From: Paenibacillus sinopodophylli
GTDB taxonomy: Bacteria > Bacillota > Bacilli > Paenibacillales > Paenibacillaceae
NCBI RefSeq assembly: GCF_005930355.1
Contig: NZ_VDBO01000001.1
Coordinates: forward strand, 1,791,403 to 1,855,402
Direction of reading: 5' to 3'
DNA: 64,000 bases
In this document: positions 37,234-45,924 of the stretch, in pieces
Layout of the letters: each line of letters opens with the position of its first letter
How positions within the stretch are numbered: the stretch's first letter is position 1
The notes under the pieces: model-generated
Databases searched by the model: none
What the model saw: only the letters and a program-made list of their open reading frames with translations
Told to the model about the DNA's origin: nothing
Made by a program: the position numbers and the translations under genes

Positions 37234-38130
37234 ATGGCGGATTACCCTATCTATACGTATAAAGAGATGCTTGATGATCATTTCCCATTCAAAATAGAAG
37301 TTAGGACCTCAACCAATATGAATCAGGTTTCACACGCTCATGAGCACCTGCAGCTTTGTTATATGATGTCCGGCAGCTGTATTCATTGGACCGCGGGTCA
37401 GCAATATATTTTGACAAAGGGCGATCTTTTCTCCATCCCACCCTTTCAAGAGCATCGCCTTAGCACCCGTGAAGCGATTGATTTCATTATGGTTCAGGTT
37501 GATTTCATGCCCCATGCGATTAATGAGAGCTTTCGCGATCTGGCGCAAATGCAGACCTTTGTTGATTTCGCCTACATTAGACCACTTATATCCGAAAGCG
37601 ACCTTATGCCTAAGCTGGCATTTCCTCCACATCTGCAGTCAGTCATTGAAAGCCTGCTAAACGTTATCCTGACCGAATGGAAGGAACAAGAGGAAGGCTA
37701 TCGGCTAGCCATTAAAGCTGAGCTGTTAAAGCTTCTTGTTATGATCGGCAGACAATACAAGCATTACTCCCAATTACATAGCCCACACGAAACACAAAGA
37801 CTAGCGTTTTATCGCGAAGCCTTCTATACAACCATCACTTATATGGAGACACATTATGATGAGGAGCTTCATCTAGAGGATGTGGCTGCCAAGGCATTAA
37901 TGGCCCCTTCTTACTTCAGTAACATGCTCAAGCTGGTGAAAGGAAAATCTTATATCGAGCTCTTATCAACTATTCGAATTCAAGCCGCAATGGAGCTGCT
38001 GGGAAGCACGGACCTCAATGTCACCCAAATCGCTGCTAGAGTCGGTTATAATCATATTAGTCATTTCAATCGTACCTTTAAAAAACAAACCGGAGTGACT
38101 CCGGGAGATTTTCGAAAGCATCATTTCTAG
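37234..38130 (+). CDS. AraC-family regulator 2 of 3
   Basis: 298 residues. Cupin sensor with the HAHEHLQLCYMMSG motif (residues about 34-47) and a C-terminal AraC domain (LEDVAAKALMAPSYFSNMLK; VTQIAARVGYNHISHFNRTF). Two adjacent ATGs exist; the second was taken because GGAGG is 5 bases before it and only 2 before the first. 26 bases after regulator 1, probably the same transcript. Confidence 0.9.
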   Translation: MADYPIYTYKEMLDDHFPFKIEVRTSTNMNQVSHAHEHLQLCYMMSGSCIHWTAGQQYILTKGDLFSIPPFQEHRLSTREAIDFIMVQVDFMPHAINESFRDLAQMQTFVDFAYIRPLISESDLMPKLAFPPHLQSVIESLLNVILTEWKEQEEGYRLAIKAELLKLLVMIGRQYKHYSQLHSPHETQRLAFYREAFYTTITYMETHYDEELHLEDVAAKALMAPSYFSNMLKLVKGKSYIELLSTIRIQAAMELLGSTDLNVTQIAARVGYNHISHFNRTFKKQTGVTPGDFRKHHF

Positions 38131-38193
38131 CACTGAACTTACTTCATCCACCTTGTCCGTTTATTGCGATTATTGTTGATCTGAGGGATTCCA

Positions 38194-39048
38194 ATGACTA
38201 CATCGAAATATTACGAATTCATACATAAGGATCTGTTAGCTAGTCATGGCACATCCAGCATAGCCCCCACTAAAGACTTTCATGTTCATGACAATTACGA
38301 GATTTATTTATTTTTAGATGGTGAGGTTAACCTATTTATTAATCAATTCTGCTATCACCTGCAACGAGGAAATTTACTTGTTATAAACAATCACGAAATC
38401 CATAAGGTAATCAATCTCTCAGGAAAACCCTATGAACGAATGACCATCCATTTCAAGCCGGACATGATCCAGCCCTTCTGCTCTGCCGAAACGAATCTAC
38501 TCCACTGCTTCATTAATCGAAAGTCGGGATTTGATCATATTATTCAATTGGATGAGTCCCAAATCGAGGAATTCATCCGTATTTCATCAAAGCTCATTCA
38601 TGCTCTAGAGCACAAAACATATGGCAGCGATGTTCTTTCTTTAACTTTTTTAGTCCAAATCTTAGTTTTTACCAATGATGCTTTCGGCAAAGTAAAGAGT
38701 CTCTTGCCCCGTGCAACCTCTTCTTTCATTCACTCTGTCATGCAGTATATTGAGAATAATTTGAGGAGTGAATTGTCTTTAGAACAAATATCCAAGAAGC
38801 TGTCCGTGGACAAATTCTATCTAAGCCATATGTTCAAAAGCCAAACAGGCGGGACCATTTATCATTATATTTTAATGAAACGGGTAGCTCTCGCTAAACA
38901 ACTACTAGCTGATGGCCATTCCGTCTCTTTAGCCTGTCATTCTTCCGGTTTTAATGATTATGCTAATTTTATTCGTACATTCAAGAAGATTAGCGGCATT
39001 TCTCCTGGCAAATATGCAAAATTAAGCCGAAGTCAATCACAGAACTAA
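38194..39048 (+). CDS. AraC-family regulator 3 of 3
   Basis: 284 residues. Cupin sensor (FHVHDNYEIYLFLDGEVNLF, LLVINNHEIHKVI) and AraC DNA-binding domain (LEQISKKLSVDKFYLSHMFK; VSLACHSSGFNDYANFIRTF). TGAGGG precedes the ATG. It ends head-on against the GH88 gene with a shared terminator. Confidence 0.9.
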   Translation: MTTSKYYEFIHKDLLASHGTSSIAPTKDFHVHDNYEIYLFLDGEVNLFINQFCYHLQRGNLLVINNHEIHKVINLSGKPYERMTIHFKPDMIQPFCSAETNLLHCFINRKSGFDHIIQLDESQIEEFIRISSKLIHALEHKTYGSDVLSLTFLVQILVFTNDAFGKVKSLLPRATSSFIHSVMQYIENNLRSELSLEQISKKLSVDKFYLSHMFKSQTGGTIYHYILMKRVALAKQLLADGHSVSLACHSSGFNDYANFIRTFKKISGISPGKYAKLSRSQSQN

Positions 39049-39082
39049 CAAGGAGGGCAGCTTTATAAGGAGCCCTCCTTGT
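39048..39082. terminator. Bidirectional terminator
   Basis: ACAAGGAGGGC and GCCCTCCTTGT form a perfect 11-base-pair stem between the convergent AraC regulator 3 and GH88 genes; the first base overlaps the regulator stop codon. Confidence 0.8.
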
Positions 39083-39091
39083 TAATAACGA

Positions 39092-40246
39092 CTACCACAA
39101 ATACAAATCATTCCCTTTCAGCTTGAAGATTGCTTCCATGAAATAATAATCTCCATAAATAATAGATGTATGATGATTATTGTTATGGTAGGCTGCAGAA
39201 CCGTTGATTAACAAGCAATCCGATTTATTCGTCCAATCACTACGAGATTCATCAAGCGTTTTCAACAGTTTCAGTGCTGCATGTAGATAAAGATCCTTTT
39301 CGTGCTCAGCTACAACCTTTGAAATTTCAATTAAGCCGCATGCTGCAATAGCTGCAGCAGTGGAATCTTCATATGCAGGCTCTTCCGGCTGTCTAAAGTC
39401 GATCGGAATAATGCCGTTATCCGGTATATTGGCCATAAAGTAATGTGCAATTTTTTTAGCAGTATGCAAATACTCTTCTTTACCGGTATGAATATAACTC
39501 ATCATAAATCCGTTCAGCGCCCAAGTCTGCCCCCTTGTCCATGAGGAGCCATCCTCATAACCTTGCCCACCATATGTCTTAACTACTCCGCCATTAAAAG
39601 GATCGAATTCAACAATATGATGAACGGAACCATCCGGTCTGACAAATGCCGTCATGGCGGTATCCGCATGCTGCATGGCGATTTGCTTGAATCGCGGATC
39701 ACCTGATTCCTCTGTCGCCCAATAAAGCAGAGGCAGATTAAACATACAATCTACAATCGCCCACCCCCTTGTATCCATTCCCTTCATATCGTTCCACGCG
39801 CGAATAAATCCACCTGCAAGATTAAAACGGCCAGCCAGCAAATTAGCAGCATGCATTGCTCGTTTTCTCGATTCCAGATTGCCAGTCACTTTATAATTGG
39901 CAACACTGGTGGGAAGCCACATAAATCCAACATCATGATGAAGACCGTAATATTGACGGAAGCATTCATCCAACTCATCTTCGGAGAAATTGGCAATCTC
40001 CTTATACTTTTCATTACCTGTTTCGTGATACATGAGCCACATCATTCCACCCCAGAAACCATTGGTCCACCAGTTAATACCGTCCGTCTCAGGGTCATTA
40101 GGGTTATCCTTGGCATGGTTATCATGCGTTCCGTTAATTGTTGTATAAGGGATTTTATATTTGGATTTTTCACTTACCCAATCCATTTTCACTACTAGCT
40201 TGTCTATAACCTGGCTTACCCATGCTTGGTCGTTTGCGTTCAACAT
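39092..40246 (-). CDS. GH88 unsaturated glucuronyl hydrolase
   Basis: 384 residues without signal peptide, so cytoplasmic. It hydrolyses unsaturated uronic acids from the end of oligosaccharides made by polysaccharide lyases. The catalytic Asp pair of Bacillus UGL (Asp88, Asp149 as I recall) corresponds to Asp105 in HHDVGFMWLP and Asp166 in AIVDCMFNLPLLYWA; the 61-residue spacing is identical. WTRGQTWALNGF and DSTAAAIAACGL are also family motifs. GAGG precedes the ATG. This supports a lyase-first pathway with the heparinase-like enzyme. Confidence 0.93.
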   Translation of the reverse strand: MLNANDQAWVSQVIDKLVVKMDWVSEKSKYKIPYTTINGTHDNHAKDNPNDPETDGINWWTNGFWGGMMWLMYHETGNEKYKEIANFSEDELDECFRQYYGLHHDVGFMWLPTSVANYKVTGNLESRKRAMHAANLLAGRFNLAGGFIRAWNDMKGMDTRGWAIVDCMFNLPLLYWATEESGDPRFKQIAMQHADTAMTAFVRPDGSVHHIVEFDPFNGGVVKTYGGQGYEDGSSWTRGQTWALNGFMMSYIHTGKEEYLHTAKKIAHYFMANIPDNGIIPIDFRQPEEPAYEDSTAAAIAACGLIEISKVVAEHEKDLYLHAALKLLKTLDESRSDWTNKSDCLLINGSAAYHNNNHHTSIIYGDYYFMEAIFKLKGNDLYLW

Positions 40247-40421
40247 TTTGTTTACCTCACATTTTCTATAATAGAATCACATTCTGACCTTCTGAGTCGC
40301 TACTTAGTCGGACTCAAAGGCCTATATATCTATTTAAATATAAAATATAAGTCAATTCCTTGCGTTTATTAGCCATATTATTGCGTATATTGGCTTCTAT
40401 AGATTAATCCTCAACTATCTC

Positions 40422-40462
40422 AAAAAAAAGCGATCTCCCGCAATTAGGGAAGACCGCTTTTT
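40422..40462 (-). terminator. Terminator of the small SLH gene
   Basis: AAAAAGCG...TCTCCC pairs with GGGAAGA..CGCTTTTT around GCAATTA. It lies 28 bases after the stop of the SLH gene. Confidence 0.75.
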
Positions 40463-40490
40463 CATTCCGAGAACTCTGATTTTGTAGATC

Positions 40491-41240
40491 CTATATTGTA
40501 CCTGGTATTTGTGGACTTGTGGAGGAAGGTGATCTTTTTGCATTTGTATCTGATTCTTGATCTTGTTGTGGCGCTGGTGCAGGATGTGCCTTAACGTATT
40601 CGAGTATATTGTAAATCTGTTCCGCTGCCTCAGCACGAGTAATCTCCGCTTTAGGATGGAAATTTCCCTGCTCATCAAGTTTCACTACGTTATAAGCAAG
40701 CGCACGCTGAATAGCTCCATCATATTCAACAGTTAGATCCGTGCTGTCATTAATCTGAACAGGAGCAAGCTTAATCATCGGCAAATTGCTATGTGTTTCA
40801 AACGTACTAATAAGCTGGTAAGTGAACTCTTCACGCGTCCATTTCTGGTTAAGATCCAGGTCGGCTGGCAATACCACCCCATTAACGCTTGCCGTAATTA
40901 AAGCATTGGCATACCAAGCATCATTGTTTGCATTTTTGAAATAATCCGTAGCTTTAGGTGCTACAAGGAATCTGACTAGATCTAGATTCAAATCCGCGGC
41001 ATTCACGATAAGCTGAACACCTTGCGCTGCTGTGATGGTGTTATTCGGGGCAAATAAGTCATCCGAAACACCTTTCACTAAGCCTTGTTCCTGTAAGGCA
41101 ATAATTTTATCCTTTGCAGCGATATTCGATAAATCCGAGAAGTTTTTGGTAGCTGCATAGCTTTGACCTACAAAGGTTAAGGATAATGCGGTAACAGCGG
41201 TAAGAGTAATCATTTTGAATTTTGTTTTCATTTTTTTCAC
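40491..41240 (-). CDS. Small SLH-domain surface protein
   Basis: 249 residues: signal peptide (MKKMKTKFKMITLTAVTALS..., cleavage after about residue 30, YAA-TKNF), then three SLH-like modules (FSDLSNIAAKDKIIALQEQG; DYFKNANNDAWYANALI; DLTVEYDGAIQRALAYN with AEITRAEAAEQIYNIL) and a Pro/Gln/Ser-rich tail. No catalytic domain, so it may be structural or a cell-wall adaptor. GAGGTG precedes the ATG. Confidence 0.88.
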   Translation of the reverse strand: MKKMKTKFKMITLTAVTALSLTFVGQSYAATKNFSDLSNIAAKDKIIALQEQGLVKGVSDDLFAPNNTITAAQGVQLIVNAADLNLDLVRFLVAPKATDYFKNANNDAWYANALITASVNGVVLPADLDLNQKWTREEFTYQLISTFETHSNLPMIKLAPVQINDSTDLTVEYDGAIQRALAYNVVKLDEQGNFHPKAEITRAEAAEQIYNILEYVKAHPAPAPQQDQESDTNAKRSPSSTSPQIPGTI

Positions 41241-41662
41241 CTCATAAAGTTTTTAGCTAGTATTCTAGCTTTTTATTCATTATTCAGATTAACTCGGCTT
41301 TTTTTTCATTACCTGCTTACGTCCTTACATTAGTAATACAATCGAAGAGCCTATTATTTTTCACACTAAAAAAAATTTTTTAAGTTACCCTTCTAATTCT
41401 AAGCGACGTGACGGCAGCGAACAGGCTTAACAGGTCCCGTTTCTCCTAAGGAAGCTGTACCAACATCATCTGGATGGTTCTCAACTGGATGGCAACGACC
41501 GGAAGAAGCAAAGCTAGCAAAGCAACAACCGAAAATATCGAATATTGCCAGCCATTCATATTATAATCCGTCAATTACAAACGTATATAACATAAGGCAG
41601 GAGTTCTGTATATTACAGAACTCCTGCCTCACAAATTACTTCATTTACTTTATATTTAATGA
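41241..41662. other. Intergenic region with a short hydrophobic frame
   Basis: Between two SLH genes. A minus-strand frame of 37 codons (41559 to 41446, MNGWQYSIFSVVALLALLLP...) has no ribosome site and looks like a fragment of a multi-pass transporter helix. The rest contains the terminator at 41595-41629 and AT-rich DNA. Confidence 0.35.
41595..41629 (-). terminator. Terminator of the large SLH gene
   Basis: AGGCAGGAGTTCTGTA and TACAGAACTCCTGCCT form a perfect 16-base-pair stem with a 3-base loop, 33 bases after the stop. The T-run is weak (TTATGTTAT). Confidence 0.75.
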
Positions 41663-44600
41663 CTATTCAGGAATTTTAACCGTATTAATTTTTATTTGCT
41701 GAGCTACAGTGCCTGTTCCAGAGATCTTACTTTCGTAAATAATAGCTGTTACCATTGCATCTGGATCACTAGCAAACTGATAGCGAGTATAGTTACTAGG
41801 AGACACAGCGCCATCTGCAGTTACATACTCAATACCATTATTATAATTTGCGGCCGCATTAGCATCTTCTGTCAACGTAATTGTACCAGAACCTGAAATC
41901 GTTTTATTATTCACTAATGTAGTTCCTGGTATAATTAATCCAGCGCTCGCTGCAAGCTCAATGATGCCATCATTATTAACTGCATAACCAACGTTTGATA
42001 GCACTAAATCTCCCTCTTGTACAGTGATCTTTCCATAGTTGTACGTTTTTCCGTTTAGGTTAATGTTACCCTTAGTTAAACGAAGCTCACTGTCTTTTTG
42101 AATGGTTGTCATACCAGAAACGGATAAATGTCCATTTCGACTTACCTCCAACAATTTATTAATGGCTAGATCTCCATAAACACTAACATCACCTTTTGAA
42201 TAGTTAATATAACTTTCATTTGAACCAATGATATTCAGTGCCCCATTAATTTCTGCATGAGTATCAATCATTAAACTACCCTTAACATTCAAAGCACCAT
42301 CTTGCTTAATAGTTAAGCCCGCTTTACCACGAAGAGATAATAGCCCGTATTCTGGTACAGCAATTTCTCCGCCTGATGCAACTGTAAGTCCACTTTCCGC
42401 ACTCACACCAGAGTAATAGCGAGTATTTTGCGTTTCTAACTGCGAGTTAGTTGTAATTTTGCCTCCGATAGATACAATAATTTCTCCACTAGTATTAACA
42501 TATGCTCCACCGTATGCACTGCCAACTAAGCGCAGCTCTCCTCCTGAGCCAATCGTAAATTTAGAACTTTGAATACTAAGAGTTTGATTTGGTTGCAGCT
42601 CTAACACATTATTCAGGTTTACAGCTTCTCCGTAATATGAAACATAAACTTTGGGGTATGTTGCAAGTGCTGCAACTACTTCAGTCCATTGGTCTGTATT
42701 AATATATTTAGTAGTATCATCAACTCCATCAGCTAAACCATACATATTCACATTTACTTGTTGCTTACGACCATCAACGTCAACAGTTACATAAAAATAA
42801 AAGCTATTTGATGTTCCCGCCAATTCACGAATTTTTTGATTGTCTTTTGTTGTAACTTCTAGAAGTCCTTTATCATTCAATCTCGTATCTACATCAATAA
42901 ATTTTTGTGTATTTTTTTCCCAATAATATGCGCTAGCCTTAGCTACCACATTGTTATAAGATTCGTCTGCGAAAGGAGTAAAGACCAGCTTCAGTCCCGC
43001 ATAATTATTATAATCAATTTTCACGGATGGTCCGGAGGATCCAGAAATATACTTATCAAATGAAGCATTTAAAGAAAGAGTATAGTCATTCCATTGTGCA
43101 TTTCCACTTAAGTAGCCATTTAAGAATGAATAATAGTCCTCATATTCATCACCATTACCTAGCAGCATTACCTCTACTGTTCCAATTCCACGATTTACAT
43201 CAAAAGTTTGTTCTCTAGTTGCAGAACGTACATCGGTTTCCACAGTAACAGTGACAATCTCTAAATTAATCTCGTTCCCATCTTCATCGAACCATTTAAT
43301 GAACGAAGAATAATTACCTGTAATCACTTTAGCATTTGCATCAGTAATTTTTATTGGAACATTAATATTTCCATTCACATCAACAGCATCTTCAACTTTT
43401 GCACTAGCAGCAGCCTCAGATGAATCACGAAGTGCATACTTAGCCGCATATATAGCAGGTTTAATATTTAGCGTATATTGTAGATCAGTATCATAAGTAG
43501 TAGATTCAGATAATGCTACTTTAACTACACCATTCGCATTAAAGCTGTATTCTTCTACCTCAATACCACCCGAATCTACAAGTAACAAACGCTCTTTTGG
43601 AATATATGCTCCCTCAAGCCATAGTGCTTTAATCGTCATATTCATATAGATTGGAGATTTATTCAAATCAACATTCCAACCAATGAAGAAATAACCTTCT
43701 TTTGTAGGAGCAGCAACTACTGGAGTTATTTCGCCTAACTTAACTTTTTTAGCTGCAATTTCACTTCCACCATCTGTATCGAAGGTAATCGTCAACGGAG
43801 CAATATTACCAATATAAACTCTGCTCAGACCATTAAGCTCAACCCGAACATATTGTTCACCGTCAATCTCAACAACCTTTCCAACCAAATTCTCCTGCTC
43901 ATCTTTTTTGTTTGTATGTCCAATTAGGAACGTGTACGGGCTAATATCTTCATCTGCCTTAAATCCAAGATTTCCTTTAGAAAGCGTTAATGTCGTTTTT
44001 CCGACAGGATGGATTTCAGTTGATGTGCTATCCTCTGACTCTACTAATAATTTTGCATCAATTGCAAAATACTTAATATCAAGTGCAGAAACATCTAGCT
44101 CTATATCAGCAAATTCTTTTTCAAGAGCGGCTGCCACATTTTCTTGTTCTACTTCAGGGACTTCAGTTGCAGAAGCTGTTATTGAGAAGGATACAGTATC
44201 TGCAGCATTTAGAGAAATCTCATTTCCGCCCTCATCCAGGTATATCACATCATCCGCAACAACAACTGGTGCGCTATTTAAATCTTTATTAGCAAGATCT
44301 ACTGATGCTACTACTGTACCCGTTGCCGCACTAGTTACTGTAGCACTATATGCTCCAGTACCCGTTACCTCTGCTGTAATCACAGCGCCTACATCAAGAG
44401 CTTCAACCGTATACGTTTCCGCTTGTAATTTAACTTTACCATTAACAATCCATTTCACCGTTTTTGTTGCACCTGCTGGTGTTACAGCAACTGTTAGCTG
44501 ATCACCAGAACGAATAATTGTACCTGTCACTTCCGTGTTGTTACGTTGAATCGTAGCAGCTGTCACCTTAATCGTGGAACTGCCTCCACCGCCGTTTCCA

Positions 44601-45334
44601 CCGCCTGATGTTGTTGTCGGCTGTGGCGTTGCTGTTGGCGCAGGTGTCACGCTCGGTTGATCAACTTTAAGACCAGCTGACTTTTCAAGGAAACGCTCAG
44701 TAATGACCGCTACAACTGCACGGCTTGCGATACCTTTAGAATTGAATAAGTTGCCGGTCTCTCCTTGAACAAGTCCTAGTGCTACTGATTGATAAACTGC
44801 TTCTTTAGCCCAAGAACTAATTTGTTCATTATCTGCAAATAAAGCGCTAGATTGATAGTCACTCAGATCATAATTCATATATGAAGTAAGGAATCTTATC
44901 ATTAATACTGTAATTTGCTCACGATTCAATAGATCATTAGGACCGAAAGTCCCATTGCCATATCCATCAGTAAGCTCTGCACTTACTGCCCAACTTATTG
45001 CATTCGCGTACCAAGCATTCGCAGGAACATCAGTAAAGGTCTGTTCTTTCACTTCAACATCAGGACCATCTAACTTTTCCGATAATCGATTAAGAACAGT
45101 AATAAACATTGCTCTTGTCATTGAACCTTGTGGTTCAAATGCACCTTCTGCACTTCCTTTAAATAGTCCTTCTTGAACGACCTTAGTAATAGATTCCTCT
45201 GCCCAATGACCTTTAATGTCTGTAAGACTATTAGATTCATTAGCAAAAACTTGTGCCGGTAATAACCCTACAAATAAGAAAGCTATTAATAATAGTGCTA
45301 TGTTTCTTTTAACTCTTAATCCTAAATTACCCAC
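41663..45334 (-). CDS. Large SLH surface protein with Ig-like and repeat domains
   Basis: 1223 residues from a GTG that has AGGAGG upstream (10-base spacing); an extra 18 codons are open further up but lack a site. Signal peptide (NIALLLIAFLFVGLLPAQVFA), three N-terminal SLH modules (DIKGHWAEESITKVVQEG; FTDVPANAWYANAISWAV; SALFADNEQISSWAKEAV), a Pro/Thr/Gly linker, an Ig-like region, a Listeria-Bacteroides (InlB B-type) repeat at about 510-570 (KEGYFFIGWNVD), and a C-terminal third with short solenoid-like repeats (ASGGEIAVPEYGLLSLRGK). No enzyme motif; probably adhesive or structural. Confidence 0.85.
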   Translation of the reverse strand: MGNLGLRVKRNIALLLIAFLFVGLLPAQVFANESNSLTDIKGHWAEESITKVVQEGLFKGSAEGAFEPQGSMTRAMFITVLNRLSEKLDGPDVEVKEQTFTDVPANAWYANAISWAVSAELTDGYGNGTFGPNDLLNREQITVLMIRFLTSYMNYDLSDYQSSALFADNEQISSWAKEAVYQSVALGLVQGETGNLFNSKGIASRAVVAVITERFLEKSAGLKVDQPSVTPAPTATPQPTTTSGGGNGGGGSSTIKVTAATIQRNNTEVTGTIIRSGDQLTVAVTPAGATKTVKWIVNGKVKLQAETYTVEALDVGAVITAEVTGTGAYSATVTSAATGTVVASVDLANKDLNSAPVVVADDVIYLDEGGNEISLNAADTVSFSITASATEVPEVEQENVAAALEKEFADIELDVSALDIKYFAIDAKLLVESEDSTSTEIHPVGKTTLTLSKGNLGFKADEDISPYTFLIGHTNKKDEQENLVGKVVEIDGEQYVRVELNGLSRVYIGNIAPLTITFDTDGGSEIAAKKVKLGEITPVVAAPTKEGYFFIGWNVDLNKSPIYMNMTIKALWLEGAYIPKERLLLVDSGGIEVEEYSFNANGVVKVALSESTTYDTDLQYTLNIKPAIYAAKYALRDSSEAAASAKVEDAVDVNGNINVPIKITDANAKVITGNYSSFIKWFDEDGNEINLEIVTVTVETDVRSATREQTFDVNRGIGTVEVMLLGNGDEYEDYYSFLNGYLSGNAQWNDYTLSLNASFDKYISGSSGPSVKIDYNNYAGLKLVFTPFADESYNNVVAKASAYYWEKNTQKFIDVDTRLNDKGLLEVTTKDNQKIRELAGTSNSFYFYVTVDVDGRKQQVNVNMYGLADGVDDTTKYINTDQWTEVVAALATYPKVYVSYYGEAVNLNNVLELQPNQTLSIQSSKFTIGSGGELRLVGSAYGGAYVNTSGEIIVSIGGKITTNSQLETQNTRYYSGVSAESGLTVASGGEIAVPEYGLLSLRGKAGLTIKQDGALNVKGSLMIDTHAEINGALNIIGSNESYINYSKGDVSVYGDLAINKLLEVSRNGHLSVSGMTTIQKDSELRLTKGNINLNGKTYNYGKITVQEGDLVLSNVGYAVNNDGIIELAASAGLIIPGTTLVNNKTISGSGTITLTEDANAAANYNNGIEYVTADGAVSPSNYTRYQFASDPDAMVTAIIYESKISGTGTVAQQIKINTVKIPE

Positions 45335-45733
45335 TTTTTTATTTCCTCCTAATAAATATGATATATTGTTTATATTTTTAATAAACAACCTAAATTAGTC
45401 TATCATTATTCATAAATATTGTAAATGATATCAGTTTCACATTAAATTCAAAGACAGCTAAAAATCCCTTGACGGATTTCATGCAGATTGTTTTTACCTC
45501 ACCACACACAAAAGTTCCACAATTATACTTATCTATTCACAACTCGGGATTATTTGTTGGTTACACCTTTCCGTACCATTATTGCTAAGTACTCCACATG
45601 TGCGAAGTTTGTATTTACTCTTCTCAATCTTCAACTACACCTTAAGCACGATATTATGAACCTCCGTGTCGGGGAAATCGGTCAAGCTAATCTCATTTCT
45701 TCTTAGTGTGTGCCAATTGGAAAATGCAAAAAA
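45335..45733. other. AT-rich upstream region of the SLH gene
   Basis: About 400 bases carrying the promoter of the large SLH gene and, further out, no recognisable gene. Confidence 0.4.
45397..45425 (-). promoter_or_regulatory. Candidate sigma-A promoter of the SLH gene
   Basis: On the minus strand TTTACA (45425-45420) and TAGACT (45402-45397) are separated by 17 bases, in AT-rich DNA 60-90 bases before the GTG start. The -35 matches 5 of 6 and the -10 matches 4 of 6. Confidence 0.45.
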
Positions 45734-45901
45734 AAGCAACCCCAGCTGCAAGCGGAGTTGACAGCCCTGCAAAGTCAGGTCAATCCTCATTGTTGGCTAC
45801 AATGACCCTGCCTATTTCTGCGGCAAGTTCGAAAAACAGATAGGCGTTACCCCAACTGCTTATCGATTAGGATTGCTGCCACAAAAAAGCCCACACCTCT
45901 G
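45734..45901 (+). pseudogene. Fused relic of a YesM/YesN two-component pair
   Basis: One plus frame reads KQPQLQAELTALQSQVNPH, the histidine-box region of a YesM kinase (normally ...LQAQINPHFLYN). At the histidine the similarity breaks off, and in another frame (from 45792) VGYNDPAYFCGKFEKQ and IGVTPTAYRLGLLP follow, the last helix-turn-helix of an AraC-type response regulator. The order kinase then regulator is that of a yesM-yesN operon, so an internal deletion of several kilobases seems to have joined the two. The left part of the kinase is not recognisable. Confidence 0.65.
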
Positions 45902-45911
45902 AACGAGTGGG
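45883..45911 (-). terminator. Terminator of the glcD-glcF operon
   Basis: On the minus strand CCCAC and GTGGG pair around a 12-base loop and are followed by CTTTTTT, 14 bases after the glcF stop. Confidence 0.65.
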
Positions 45912-45924
45912 ATAGGGATCGAAT

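Noticed and set aside
43908..44501. 197-codon plus-strand open frame
   Set aside because: It is antisense to the large SLH protein, whose frame has signal peptide, SLH modules and ribosome site; the antisense frame is Ser/Thr-rich low-complexity sequence without a family match.
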